Assembly: GCA_002708145.1 (NCBI GenBank)
Contig: PAOV01000017.1
Span: 51,398-93,584, forward strand
DNA: 42,187 nt
DNA from: Chloroflexota bacterium
GTDB lineage: Bacteria > Chloroflexota > Dehalococcoidia > Lucifugimonadales > Lucifugimonadaceae
Direction of reading: 5' to 3'
Shown here: piece after piece, positions 22,885-31,199 of the stretch
Position numbering within the stretch: position 1 is the first letter of the stretch
Layout of the letters: each line of letters begins with the position of its first letter
Position numbers and translations under genes: made by a program
Notes under the pieces: generated by a model
Told to the model about the DNA's origin: nothing
The model's database searches: none
The model's input: only the letters and a program-made list of their open reading frames with translations

Positions 22885-24300
22885 TTTACTTAAGATTAGT
22901 TTTATTGCGTGAGAATCCGAATTATTAACTTTTGCCCACTCCGCAATCCTTAGGCCAATTATCCATAAAATCCCGTTTTCATTTTCTAATACTATTGTTT
23001 TTTGTCTGTGTCGCTTTGGTAAGTTTTGGCTCCTTAAAAAATTATATGCATTTACTTCTTTGTCCATTCCTAGAGGTCTAAAAACATCATTTTCTGCAAT
23101 CGTTCTTAATTTAATTAAATTTAATGAAATATCAGTAGACACATATATTGCCATCTGGTCATAGTTAGGAAATATATTAGGATATTTTTTAATTTCTGCA
23201 CTCAAAGAGTAGTTAATATTTGGAAAATTCATGATACTCATTTTTTTTAGCTTAGGATATTTAAATTTAGTAAATTTATTGCTAGTTATTTCTTCTTTTT
23301 TTAAAATATTGAATTCATCTGAAAATACAAATTTATCCTTATCTATATAAAGAATAATTTTTCCAGGTAAATTTATTTTTTTCCCGCTATTTCCATATAA
23401 TAAGTTTGATATTTTTTTTATATGTCTATTTCCTAAACTACCTTTATGAGAATAGTTTTCTGACCAAATTTTCATTATGATTTTTGCAGTGAGATCAATA
23501 GGTAAGGAATATAGTATATCTCTCTTAAAGATATTTTTTTTTGTGGTGATAATTTTTTTATAAAATTTTTCTGTAACCCAGTCTAATATTTTTATTTCAG
23601 ATTCTAAATTTTTTGTTAGTTTGAAAATATTTTCAATGCTCTTATTTGAAATTTTCATAAGTTCAGGAACTACATCTAATCTAATCTTGTTTCTTGTATA
23701 AATTTTTTTTCGATTAGAGAAATCAATTATAGGATTTATATTATTAATATCACAATAATTAATGCATTGAAATTTTCTAATACCTAACATTGGTCTAAAA
23801 ATTTTTATTGAATTATTTTTTGAAATTTTTTTCATACCAGATATTCCAAGAATTCCAGACCCTCTAATAGAATTATGAATTACAGTTTCTGCTTGATCGT
23901 CCATTGTATGTCCAACAAATACTATATTTGAATTTAATTTTTTTGCCATATATGAAAAAAAATTATATCTTTCATTTCTTCCCGCTAGCTCGATTGAAAT
24001 TTTTTCTTTTTTTGCAATTTCTGGGATATCGATTTTAAGAGATATAAATTCCAAAGATAGTTTTTTACATATTTCTCTAGATTTTTCTTCAAATAAATCA
24101 GCATTTTTCTCTATTGAATGATTGAGATGTAATGCAAAAATTTTTTTAGTACCATGCGTAAAGAAATTTTTCAATCCTAACAATAAAGCTGTAGAGTCTG
24201 GTCCGCCAGAAAAACCTACTAAAATATTTTCTCCAATCTCGTGAATATTTTCCTTTAGGCTTTCTGAAAATATTTTAAAAAAAATTGAATTATCATTCAT
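22876..24300 (-). CDS. tilS: tRNA(Ile)-lysidine synthase TilS
   Basis: A 474-aa N-type ATP pyrophosphatase that changes C34 of tRNA(Ile)CAU to lysidine so that AUA is read as Ile. This matters in an AT-rich genome that uses ATA heavily. The PP-loop is SGGPDS (31-36); LHLNHS, the AGRNERY block and GHTMDDQAETV (about 130-140) are N-terminal signatures; YTRNKIRLDVVPEL follows. The C-terminal domain is present (FRPLGMDKEVNAYNFLRSQ, then WIIGLRIAEWAKV). It starts 2 nt after the CorC-like gene, in the same operon. Confidence 0.94.
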   Translation of the reverse strand: MNDNSIFFKIFSESLKENIHEIGENILVGFSGGPDSTALLLGLKNFFTHGTKKIFALHLNHSIEKNADLFEEKSREICKKLSLEFISLKIDIPEIAKKEKISIELAGRNERYNFFSYMAKKLNSNIVFVGHTMDDQAETVIHNSIRGSGILGISGMKKISKNNSIKIFRPMLGIRKFQCINYCDINNINPIIDFSNRKKIYTRNKIRLDVVPELMKISNKSIENIFKLTKNLESEIKILDWVTEKFYKKIITTKKNIFKRDILYSLPIDLTAKIIMKIWSENYSHKGSLGNRHIKKISNLLYGNSGKKINLPGKIILYIDKDKFVFSDEFNILKKEEITSNKFTKFKYPKLKKMSIMNFPNINYSLSAEIKKYPNIFPNYDQMAIYVSTDISLNLIKLRTIAENDVFRPLGMDKEVNAYNFLRSQNLPKRHRQKTIVLENENGILWIIGLRIAEWAKVNNSDSHAIKLILSKLK

Positions 24301-24302
24301 AT

Positions 24303-25595
24303 TTAATCAATTTTTGTGGAACTAATTTTTGCTTCGGAAACTTTTGTGATTCTAATACTAGTAATCTTTGAATCATCCATTTCATTTATTTCCATTCTAA
24401 GATTATTGAAATTAATTTTTGCACCAAGCGTAGGTATTATTTGAGCATTATCTAGAAAAAATCCAGCTAAAGTTTCATAATCTCCCTCAGGAATTTCTAA
24501 TTCTAGCTCATCATTAATATCATCTATATTTATACTACCGTCTACAACAAATGTGTTTTCATTTATTGATATATAGTTTTTTTCTATTCTTTCCCCTTCT
24601 TCACTAGATTTTCCTACAATTTTTTCTACCAACTTACTTTGAGTAATTAAACCTGAAATACCTCCGAACTCATCAATTACAAGAGCTATTTTGTGCCCGA
24701 ATTTTTGCATTTCTTCGAATAAATCATCTAATTGTTTGGTTTCAGGAATAAAATAAGTTTTTCTCATTAATTTTGTTACAATTTGTTCTGCAGGAGAAGA
24801 CTTCCTAGGTATCTTTCCTATAATATCTTTAACTGACAATATACCTACTACGTTATCTTGGTCATCTTCAAATACTGGAAATCTTGTATGAGGATTACTA
24901 TTATATATATTCATGAATTCGCTAAAATTTGTATTTGTCTTAATCCAAATTATTTCTGTCCTTGGAGTCATTAAGTCGCGGACTTCCATCTCACTAAACT
25001 TAAATATATTGTCTAACATTTCTCCTTTAGATTCCTCTACTGTTCCTTCAGCTTCTCCCAAATCAATGAGAGTTCTAAGTTCTGATTCTGTAACTATAGG
25101 TTTCGTAAGAGTATCTTTACCACCAAGAATATTAATTATGATTTTTGGAAATAAGGTAAAAATAAATACTAATGGCCATGTAATATTTATAAGTATATTA
25201 ACTACTCTAGCATTCCTCAAGGCTATAGATTCAGATGACAATACAGCCAGTGTTTTTGGAGTAAGTTCACCTATTATTACGATAAGAATAGTACTTATAA
25301 CTGTTGCTACAATAGTCGAGGTGATTGTAGGGTTTCCTCCTCCTATTGTAGAGATTGCAAGTGTAGTACCAACTGATGCCACAACAACATTAAACATATT
25401 TCCTAGTAGCAAAATTGTTCCAAAAAATTGTTCGTAATTGTTAAGAATTTTTATTACAGATTTAGCCCTTGAATCTCCTTCTTCAAGAAGATTTTCTATC
25501 TTGTATCTATTTGAGTCTAAAATTGCTGCTTCTGTAGCACTTATAAATGCGCTACCTATAAGCCCAGTCAAAATAATTATTATTGATATGGTCAA
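24303..25595 (-). CDS. CNNM/CorC-type transporter-associated protein (hemolysin-like, CBS domains)
   Basis: A 430-aa membrane protein. The N-terminal CNNM (DUF21) domain has about four hydrophobic segments within residues 1-150, beginning with a helix that ends in ATEAAILDSNRYKIENLL. A CBS pair follows (about 195-320, beginning REVRDLMTPRTEIIWI), then a CorC_HlyC domain (about 335-420, GDYETLAGFFLD). Family members are linked to Mg2+ or Co2+ efflux. The start is TTG (25593-25595) with GGTGA a few bases upstream. It lies 78 nt downstream of recA on the same strand and directly upstream of tilS. Confidence 0.9.
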   Translation of the reverse strand: MTISIIIILTGLIGSAFISATEAAILDSNRYKIENLLEEGDSRAKSVIKILNNYEQFFGTILLLGNMFNVVVASVGTTLAISTIGGGNPTITSTIVATVISTILIVIIGELTPKTLAVLSSESIALRNARVVNILINITWPLVFIFTLFPKIIINILGGKDTLTKPIVTESELRTLIDLGEAEGTVEESKGEMLDNIFKFSEMEVRDLMTPRTEIIWIKTNTNFSEFMNIYNSNPHTRFPVFEDDQDNVVGILSVKDIIGKIPRKSSPAEQIVTKLMRKTYFIPETKQLDDLFEEMQKFGHKIALVIDEFGGISGLITQSKLVEKIVGKSSEEGERIEKNYISINENTFVVDGSINIDDINDELELEIPEGDYETLAGFFLDNAQIIPTLGAKINFNNLRMEINEMDDSKITSIRITKVSEAKISSTKID

Positions 25596-25673
25596 TTATT
25601 CACCAAGAATTAATATTACATAAATTATGATTATTTCATTCTACAATTAATTCCATTACTTTATCTATATTTT

Positions 25674-26699
25674 TTAGGATTCTTCAGAATTTCGAATTGT
25701 TTCTTCAATTTCTTTTCTGATATCTGTATTGTCTCTCAAAAAAATTCGCGCAGCTTCTCTACCTTGCCCTAACCTAGTCTCATTATAAGAGTAAAAAGCA
25801 CCACTTTTCTTTATTAGATTTCTTTCAGTACCGATGTCAAGTATACTTCCTTCTTTACTTATTCCTGAATCGTACAAAATTTCCATTTCAGCTTTTTTGA
25901 AAGGTGCTGCAACTTTATTTTTTACTACTCTTGCCCTTACTCTATTTCCGATTATTTCAGTACCTACTTTTATTGCTTCAGTTTTTCTTAGATCTATTCT
26001 TACCGAACTATAAAATTTCAATGCTCTTCCTCCAGGAGTAGTTTCTGGATTTCCAAAAATCACTCCTACTTTTTCTCTTAGTTGGTTGATAAATATGCAT
26101 ACAGTATCTGTTTTATGAATTATAGATGTTAGTTTTCTAAGTGCTTTTGACATTAACCTGGCCTGCAATCCAACTTGCATATCTCCCATGTTCCCCTCAA
26201 TCTCAGCATTTGGTACAAGAGCAGCTACACTATCAACAACTATAATATCTAATGCTCCACTCCTGATGAGATACTCTGTGATTTCTAGTGCTTGTTCTGC
26301 AGAATCTGGCTGTGAGATTAGTAGTTTGTCCGTGTCTACTCCAATTTTTTTTGCGTAATTAGGATCCATCGCATGTTCTATATCTATAAATGCAGCTTGA
26401 CCACCCTTTTGTTGAGCCTCAGCTACTGCAGACATAGCCAATGTTGACTTACCAGCAGATTCAGCTCCGAATATTTCTATTATTCTCCCCCTAGGTAGCC
26501 CCCCAATACCCAATGCAGTATCCAGTGTTAATGAACCTGTAGAGATTGATTTTATCTGCTCAGATGTACCTTGGTCTCCTAAACGCATAACTGCGCCTTT
26601 TCCGAAAGATTTTTCAATTTGAGCAAGCGCTATTTCTAGTGTGTTATCTTTTTCTTTTTCATTCATTGGTTTTAAAATATCTAATTTTTTTGTGGCCAT
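25674..26699 (-). CDS. recA: Recombinase RecA
   Basis: A 341-aa recombinase that forms filaments on single-stranded DNA, drives strand exchange and stimulates LexA self-cleavage. Walker A is GAESAGKST (78-86), DIEHAMDPNYA and VVDSVAALVP give Walker B and the ATP site, and FINQLREKVGV with NPETTPGGRALKFYSS form the L2/DNA-binding region. Length is standard and no intein is present. The ATG at 26699 has AAGGAAG 5 nt upstream. An SOS-like palindrome lies 44 nt upstream of the start, after a TTGACA -35. Confidence 0.98.
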   Translation of the reverse strand: MATKKLDILKPMNEKEKDNTLEIALAQIEKSFGKGAVMRLGDQGTSEQIKSISTGSLTLDTALGIGGLPRGRIIEIFGAESAGKSTLAMSAVAEAQQKGGQAAFIDIEHAMDPNYAKKIGVDTDKLLISQPDSAEQALEITEYLIRSGALDIIVVDSVAALVPNAEIEGNMGDMQVGLQARLMSKALRKLTSIIHKTDTVCIFINQLREKVGVIFGNPETTPGGRALKFYSSVRIDLRKTEAIKVGTEIIGNRVRARVVKNKVAAPFKKAEMEILYDSGISKEGSILDIGTERNLIKKSGAFYSYNETRLGQGREAARIFLRDNTDIRKEIEETIRNSEES

Positions 26700-26742
26700 T
26701 TGACTTCCTTTATAGTAAATAAAAATTTTATATTTTAAATAT

Positions 26743-26780
26743 TAGCACATTTGTTCTATTATTCAAAATACATATGTCAA
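26743..26780 (-). promoter_or_regulatory. recA promoter region with SOS-like operator
   Basis: On the recA strand, a perfect -35 TTGACA (26775-26780) is followed after 16 nt by TAGAACAAATGTGCTA (26743-26758). This is the palindrome TAGAAC-N4-GTTCTA with one mismatch, the same as the site at 933-948. It covers the expected -10 position, where LexA binding would block initiation. The -10 itself is poor or hidden in the operator. Confidence 0.6.
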
Positions 26781-26810
26781 ACAGTCTTTAGTGAGTTTAT
26801 ATGTTTATTA

Positions 26811-27953
26811 TTATCTTTTTCCTAATACTACTTCTAGGGTAATATTGCTTTTATTTCTTATAATGCCAAGTTTAATTTTTTCTCCTGGAGAAGTGTATAA
26901 AGCTAAATAACCTACCAAATCATCCATAGAGTTTATTTTTTCTTCATTTACTGAGGTTATTATATCCCCGTCCCAACTTTCATTATTAAAACTACCGGTA
27001 TCATGTAATAATCCTGCTTCATCACTGGGTCCATCAACTTCAATGTCAGTAATGTAAGCTCCAGTAATAGATCTATCTACTCCGGTACCTTGCCTAATAT
27101 CTACATTTAAATCTGTTCCAGAAATTCCTAGTAATGGATAATCATGTTTTCCATAAATAATTATTGATTTTACAACTTTTTCAATTAAATCACTTGGTAC
27201 TGCAAATCCAACACCTGAAAAAGAGCCAGATTCACTGATTATTTGAGTATTCATGCCAATTATTTTTCCTGATTTATCAAGTAGCGGTCCGCCTGAATTA
27301 CCAGGATTAATTGCAGCATCTGTTTGTAATACTGCAGGAATACTATATGTAGAAAACCCACTTAATTTTGTTCTGCCAACACCGCTAATTATCCCAGTTG
27401 TTATAGTAAATTGTTCGCCGAATGGATTTCCTAACGCTATTGCAGTTTGCCCAGGCTTTACTTTGTGAGATTTCCCAAAAATTAAAGGTTCTATTTTATG
27501 TTCAAGATCATCAATTTTCAATACCGCAATATCTGAAGGGGGATCTGATCCAACAATAGCAGCTTCATATTCCATTCCGTTGTAAAATTTTATAACGATT
27601 TTTTCAGCATTATTTATAACATGAAAATTTGTAATTATGTGACCTGATTCATCCCATACAAAACCTGAACCGCTTCCTGACCCCATTTGATTATCTGTTT
27701 TTATGTATACAACAGAATTAATTGTACCTTCAAAGATTTCTGAAAAATATTCATCTAAAATTGGAATTTCATTATCATTATTTTCTTCTAATATATTTTC
27801 TTCTAATATATTTTCTTCTAATATATTTTCTTCTAATATATTTTCTTCGGAATCAGATAAAATCTCATTAGAATAACAAGATACTAATAATCCTAAACTC
27901 ATAAGTAAAATTATTATTATTGATACATTTTTAATAATTATTTTTTCTTTCAT
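26811..27953 (-). CDS. HtrA/DegP-like serine protease, lipoprotein
   Basis: A 380-aa protease acting on damaged or misfolded exported proteins. A lipoprotein signal is present: MKEKIIIKN, hydrophobic core, lipobox LLVSC with Cys26. A short tandem repeat of NILEE units (about 37-57) forms an acidic linker. The trypsin-like domain holds the triad His111 (TNFHVI), Asp141 (SDIAVLK) and Ser220 (NPGNSGGP). One PDZ-like domain is at the C-terminus (about 270-375). The frame can begin 20 codons earlier at 28013, overlapping nadE, but a TATAAT exactly 6 nt before the ATG at 27953 and the signal peptide support the shorter form. The longer start would bury the signal behind 20 residues. Confidence 0.88.
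   Translation of the reverse strand: MKEKIIIKNVSIIIILLMSLGLLVSCYSNEILSDSEENILEENILEENILEENILEENNDNEIPILDEYFSEIFEGTINSVVYIKTDNQMGSGSGSGFVWDESGHIITNFHVINNAEKIVIKFYNGMEYEAAIVGSDPPSDIAVLKIDDLEHKIEPLIFGKSHKVKPGQTAIALGNPFGEQFTITTGIISGVGRTKLSGFSTYSIPAVLQTDAAINPGNSGGPLLDKSGKIIGMNTQIISESGSFSGVGFAVPSDLIEKVVKSIIIYGKHDYPLLGISGTDLNVDIRQGTGVDRSITGAYITDIEVDGPSDEAGLLHDTGSFNNESWDGDIITSVNEEKINSMDDLVGYLALYTSPGEKIKLGIIRNKSNITLEVVLGKR
27781..27848. repeat. Tandem repeat, 15-bp unit, 4 perfect copies plus 8 bp
   Basis: The unit ttttcttctaatata (plus strand) is repeated without error at 27781, 27796, 27811 and 27826, then partly at 27841. Because 15 is divisible by three it stays in frame in the HtrA-like gene and encodes repeated EENIL units just after the lipobox. 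Copy number may vary between strains by slippage. Confidence 0.95.
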
Positions 27954-27959
27954 AGTTAT

Positions 27960-27965
27960 ATTATA
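27960..27965 (-). promoter_or_regulatory. -10 box giving a leaderless htrA-like transcript
   Basis: TATAAT on the minus strand ends 6 nt before the ATG at 27953; the usual 7-nt distance puts transcription start on the A of the ATG. No -35 of quality was identified in the nadE coding end. Confidence 0.5.
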
Positions 27966-27997
27966 AATTAAAAGATGCCAAAAAATGTTAAGAAATT

Positions 27998-29713
27998 TTA
28001 TGTATTTTTCCATCCTGAAGATATTGGTAATCTTCGATCTTTACCAAGCGCTAAGTTAGAAATTTTTATTCCTGGGGGACTTTGTCTCCTTTTATATTCA
28101 TTTCTGTCAATAAGATTTATATTTTCAATAATTAATTTTTTATTCATATAGCCAAATTTTTTCTTAAATTCTCTTGCTATTTTGTCTGGAGAAAATTTTT
28201 TTTCAACATATAGCTTAATTATTAGATCAAGCTTATCGTAAGGAGGTAAACTATCAGAATCTAATTGATTGGGCCTAAGTTCAGCAGTTGGTGGTTTATT
28301 AATAATATTTACAGGAATAGTTTCATAGGAATTAATTTTATTTATATGCTCACATATTTCATAAACCATAGTTTTTGAAACATCCTTAATGCAACTGAAT
28401 GCTCCAGCCATATCACCATACAAAGTACCATAGCCTGTTGCCATCTCAGACTTATTTCCTGTTGCTAATAGCAAAAAATTAAATTTATTAGCTAGAGCCA
28501 TCATTATATTGCCTCTTATTCTAGACTGAATATTTTCCTCTGCTAAACCTGGTTTTGATTTTTCGAATAATTTTTCAAGAGAGCTATCAAAAGATTTATG
28601 AATATTTTTTATTGGTATCTTGATCAATTCTAATCCTAGATTTTCACATAATATACTTGCGTCTTTATAACTATTATCTGATGAGTATTTAGATGGTAGG
28701 GAAACAGCAAGAACATTTTTAGGCCCTATAGCATCAGCAGCAATAGCTGCAACTAAAGCCGAATCAATCCCTCCAGATACTGCTACTAAAACTCGAGAAA
28801 AATTATTTTTAATTACATAGTCTCTTGTTCCCAGAATAATTGCTCTGTAAATACTATCAATTTTTGAAAAATTAGGGACTTTTGGTAAAATATTTTGATT
28901 AGAGTTCTCAAAACGATTCAATTTTATATTTTTAGTTATATATTTTTCTTTTTTTTCTTTTTTTTCTTTTTGTTTATTCTTAATTTCAAGAGTTGTAATC
29001 ATTAGGTTTTCTTTGAATCTTTCACTAGATGAAATAATTTCTCCTTTATCATCAGTTAGCAAGCTACCACCATCAAAAACTAACTCATCTTGACCTCCCA
29101 CCTGATTAGTATATAAAACGTGAACTTTGTTTTTATTAGAAATATTTTTAATTAGATTTACTCTTTTTGCATACTTATCATACTCATAAGGCGATGAATT
29201 AATATTTATTATTATTTGCGCACCCCTTCTTGCCTGAATAGCTACAAGCCCACCATCTTCCCAAATATCTTCACAAATACTTACTCCAATATTTATATTA
29301 TTAATATTGAATATTGGAATTTCATTGCCAGGATAAAAATATCTTTTTTCATCAAAAACTCCATAATTAGGTAAATAAATTTTATTATAAATATATTTAA
29401 TTTTTTTATTTTGAATAACCGCTGCTGAGTTGTAGAGTTTATTTTTTATTTTGTTCACAAATCCAATTACAGTAGTAATATTTTTTACTGATTTACTAAT
29501 TTCTTTTATTTTTTTGATATTTGCTTCAACGAAATGATCATAATGAACTAAGTCTTCAGGAGGATAACCAGTTATTGTCAATTCAGGGAAAGTTATAATG
29601 TTAACTTTTTTTTTCTCAGCTTTTTGTATAAAATTTATTATTTTTTTTGCATTAGAGTTAATATCACCAACAGTGGTGTTAATTTGTGCAGATGCTAATG
29701 TTATTTTTGTCAT
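27998..29713 (-). CDS. nadE: Glutamine-dependent NAD+ synthetase
   Basis: A 571-aa enzyme for the last step of NAD synthesis: deamido-NAD + ATP + glutamine. The N-terminal nitrilase-type glutaminase has the triad Glu44 (PELTITGYPP), Lys111 (NKIYLPNYG) and Cys147 (SICEDIWED). The C-terminal synthetase has the P-loop SGGIDS (313-318), then RIRGNIMMALAN and GNKSEMATGYGTLYGDMAG. A Lys-rich linker (about 246-257) comes from a poly-A-like tract. It starts 4 nt after gltD, in the nitrogen operon, which suits an enzyme using glutamine as amide donor. Confidence 0.95.
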   Translation of the reverse strand: MTKITLASAQINTTVGDINSNAKKIINFIQKAEKKKVNIITFPELTITGYPPEDLVHYDHFVEANIKKIKEISKSVKNITTVIGFVNKIKNKLYNSAAVIQNKKIKYIYNKIYLPNYGVFDEKRYFYPGNEIPIFNINNINIGVSICEDIWEDGGLVAIQARRGAQIIININSSPYEYDKYAKRVNLIKNISNKNKVHVLYTNQVGGQDELVFDGGSLLTDDKGEIISSSERFKENLMITTLEIKNKQKEKKEKKEKYITKNIKLNRFENSNQNILPKVPNFSKIDSIYRAIILGTRDYVIKNNFSRVLVAVSGGIDSALVAAIAADAIGPKNVLAVSLPSKYSSDNSYKDASILCENLGLELIKIPIKNIHKSFDSSLEKLFEKSKPGLAEENIQSRIRGNIMMALANKFNFLLLATGNKSEMATGYGTLYGDMAGAFSCIKDVSKTMVYEICEHINKINSYETIPVNIINKPPTAELRPNQLDSDSLPPYDKLDLIIKLYVEKKFSPDKIAREFKKKFGYMNKKLIIENINLIDRNEYKRRQSPPGIKISNLALGKDRRLPISSGWKNT

Positions 29714-29717
29714 AAAA

Positions 29718-31199
29718 CTAAGAATAACTAATTGATGGTCTTACGTATTTACCTACAGATGGCAAGTTTGATTTACCCATCAGAAATAAATCTATATTTC
29801 TGGCACAACTTCTACCACTAGCTATAGCATGAACAACTAATGACTGACCTCTTTGCATATCTCCGCATGAGAATATTTTTTCTTTGCTAGTCATCATGTC
29901 ATTATTAGTTGAAACATTTCCTCTTTGATCGTAATCAATGCTTAAAGATTCTAAAAGTCCTTCATGTTGAGGATGCAAGAATCCCATAGCTAGAAATACT
30001 CTTTCAGCATCTATACTAAAGTTAGTATTAGGCACTTCTTTCATCGCAATTTGTCCTGTTTCGTTATTTTTTACCCACTCAACACGAACACATTCTATAG
30101 AAATTAAATTGTTATTTTCATCACCAAGAAATTTTTTTGTAAGTACATTATAATCTCTTTCTCCACCTTCTTCATGTGCACTAGAAGTTCTGAAAGTAGT
30201 TGGCCAGTTTGGCCATGGATTATTTTCATTTCTCTCGATTGGTGGCCTAGGCATAATTTCCATTTGCACTATATTTTTTGCGCCCTGTCTATGAGATGTA
30301 CCTAAACAGTCTGCTCCAGTATCCCCACCTCCTATAATTACAACATTTTTATCCTTAACATTTATATTTTCTGAAGCATCAAATGTCAAACCTTTTAACT
30401 TTTTGTTTTGCTGAGATAAGAAATCCATAGCAAAATGTATACCATTTAGATTTCTGCCTTCTATAGGCAAATCACGTGGAATAGTTGAACCTCCAGACAG
30501 GCATATGGCATCATAGTCATTGATAAGCTCTTCTGAGGTAATATCGGTTCCAACATTAGTATTAACTTTAAACTTAACGCCTTCTTCTTTCATTTGATCT
30601 ATTCTTCTATCTACAATACGTTTTTCTAATTTAAACTCAGGTATACCAATAGATAATAAGCCACCAATGTATTCATTTCTTTCAAAGACAGTTACAGAAT
30701 GTCCAGCTCGGCAAAGTTGTTGAGCTGCAGCTAAGCCGGCTGGTCCTGAACCAACCACGGCAATTTTTTTATTTGTTTTATTTTTATTTATTACTGGTTT
30801 TATCCATCCAGATTCCCAGGCCATTTCAGCAATGTTTTTTTCTATCATTTCAATTGTCACAGGATCTGAATTTATTGAAAGCGTACATGAAGCTTCACAT
30901 GGTGCAGGACAAATTCTACCCGTAAATTCAGGGAAGTTATTAGTAGCATGTAGAGTTTCAATAGCACTTTTCCAGTCTTGATTATATACGTGGTTATTAA
31001 ATTCAGGAATTAAGTTACCCAGAGGGCAACCATTATTACAGAAAGGTACTCCACAATCCATACACCTGCTAGCCTGAGTCTGATATTTTTTTTCATCCCA
31101 TTTAGTATAAACTTCTTTCCAGTCAGAAATTCTTTTCTTGGCATTCCTTCTGTCTGGAGTTTGTCTTTTATGTTTAATAAATCCTTGTATTTTACTCAC
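29718..31199 (-). CDS. gltD: Glutamate synthase small subunit GltD
   Basis: A 493-aa NADPH-dependent beta subunit of glutamate synthase, passing electrons to GltB. N-terminal Fe-S cysteines: CMDCGVPFCNNGCP (about 41-54) and CPAPCEASC (about 97-105). FAD site VGSGPAGLAAAQQL (about 149-162). NADPH site VVIIGGGDTGADCLG (about 285-299). C-terminal FSCGDMQRGQSLVVHAI is also typical. The start is GTG (31197-31199) and overlaps gltB by 8 nt, so translation is coupled. Length is normal. Confidence 0.96.
   Translation of the reverse strand: MSKIQGFIKHKRQTPDRRNAKKRISDWKEVYTKWDEKKYQTQASRCMDCGVPFCNNGCPLGNLIPEFNNHVYNQDWKSAIETLHATNNFPEFTGRICPAPCEASCTLSINSDPVTIEMIEKNIAEMAWESGWIKPVINKNKTNKKIAVVGSGPAGLAAAQQLCRAGHSVTVFERNEYIGGLLSIGIPEFKLEKRIVDRRIDQMKEEGVKFKVNTNVGTDITSEELINDYDAICLSGGSTIPRDLPIEGRNLNGIHFAMDFLSQQNKKLKGLTFDASENINVKDKNVVIIGGGDTGADCLGTSHRQGAKNIVQMEIMPRPPIERNENNPWPNWPTTFRTSSAHEEGGERDYNVLTKKFLGDENNNLISIECVRVEWVKNNETGQIAMKEVPNTNFSIDAERVFLAMGFLHPQHEGLLESLSIDYDQRGNVSTNNDMMTSKEKIFSCGDMQRGQSLVVHAIASGRSCARNIDLFLMGKSNLPSVGKYVRPSISYS

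Noticed and set aside
27954..28013. Longer start for the HtrA-like protein
   Set aside because: It would place 20 residues before the lipoprotein signal, and a perfect -10 box lies between the two starts. A nadE read-through form cannot be excluded.
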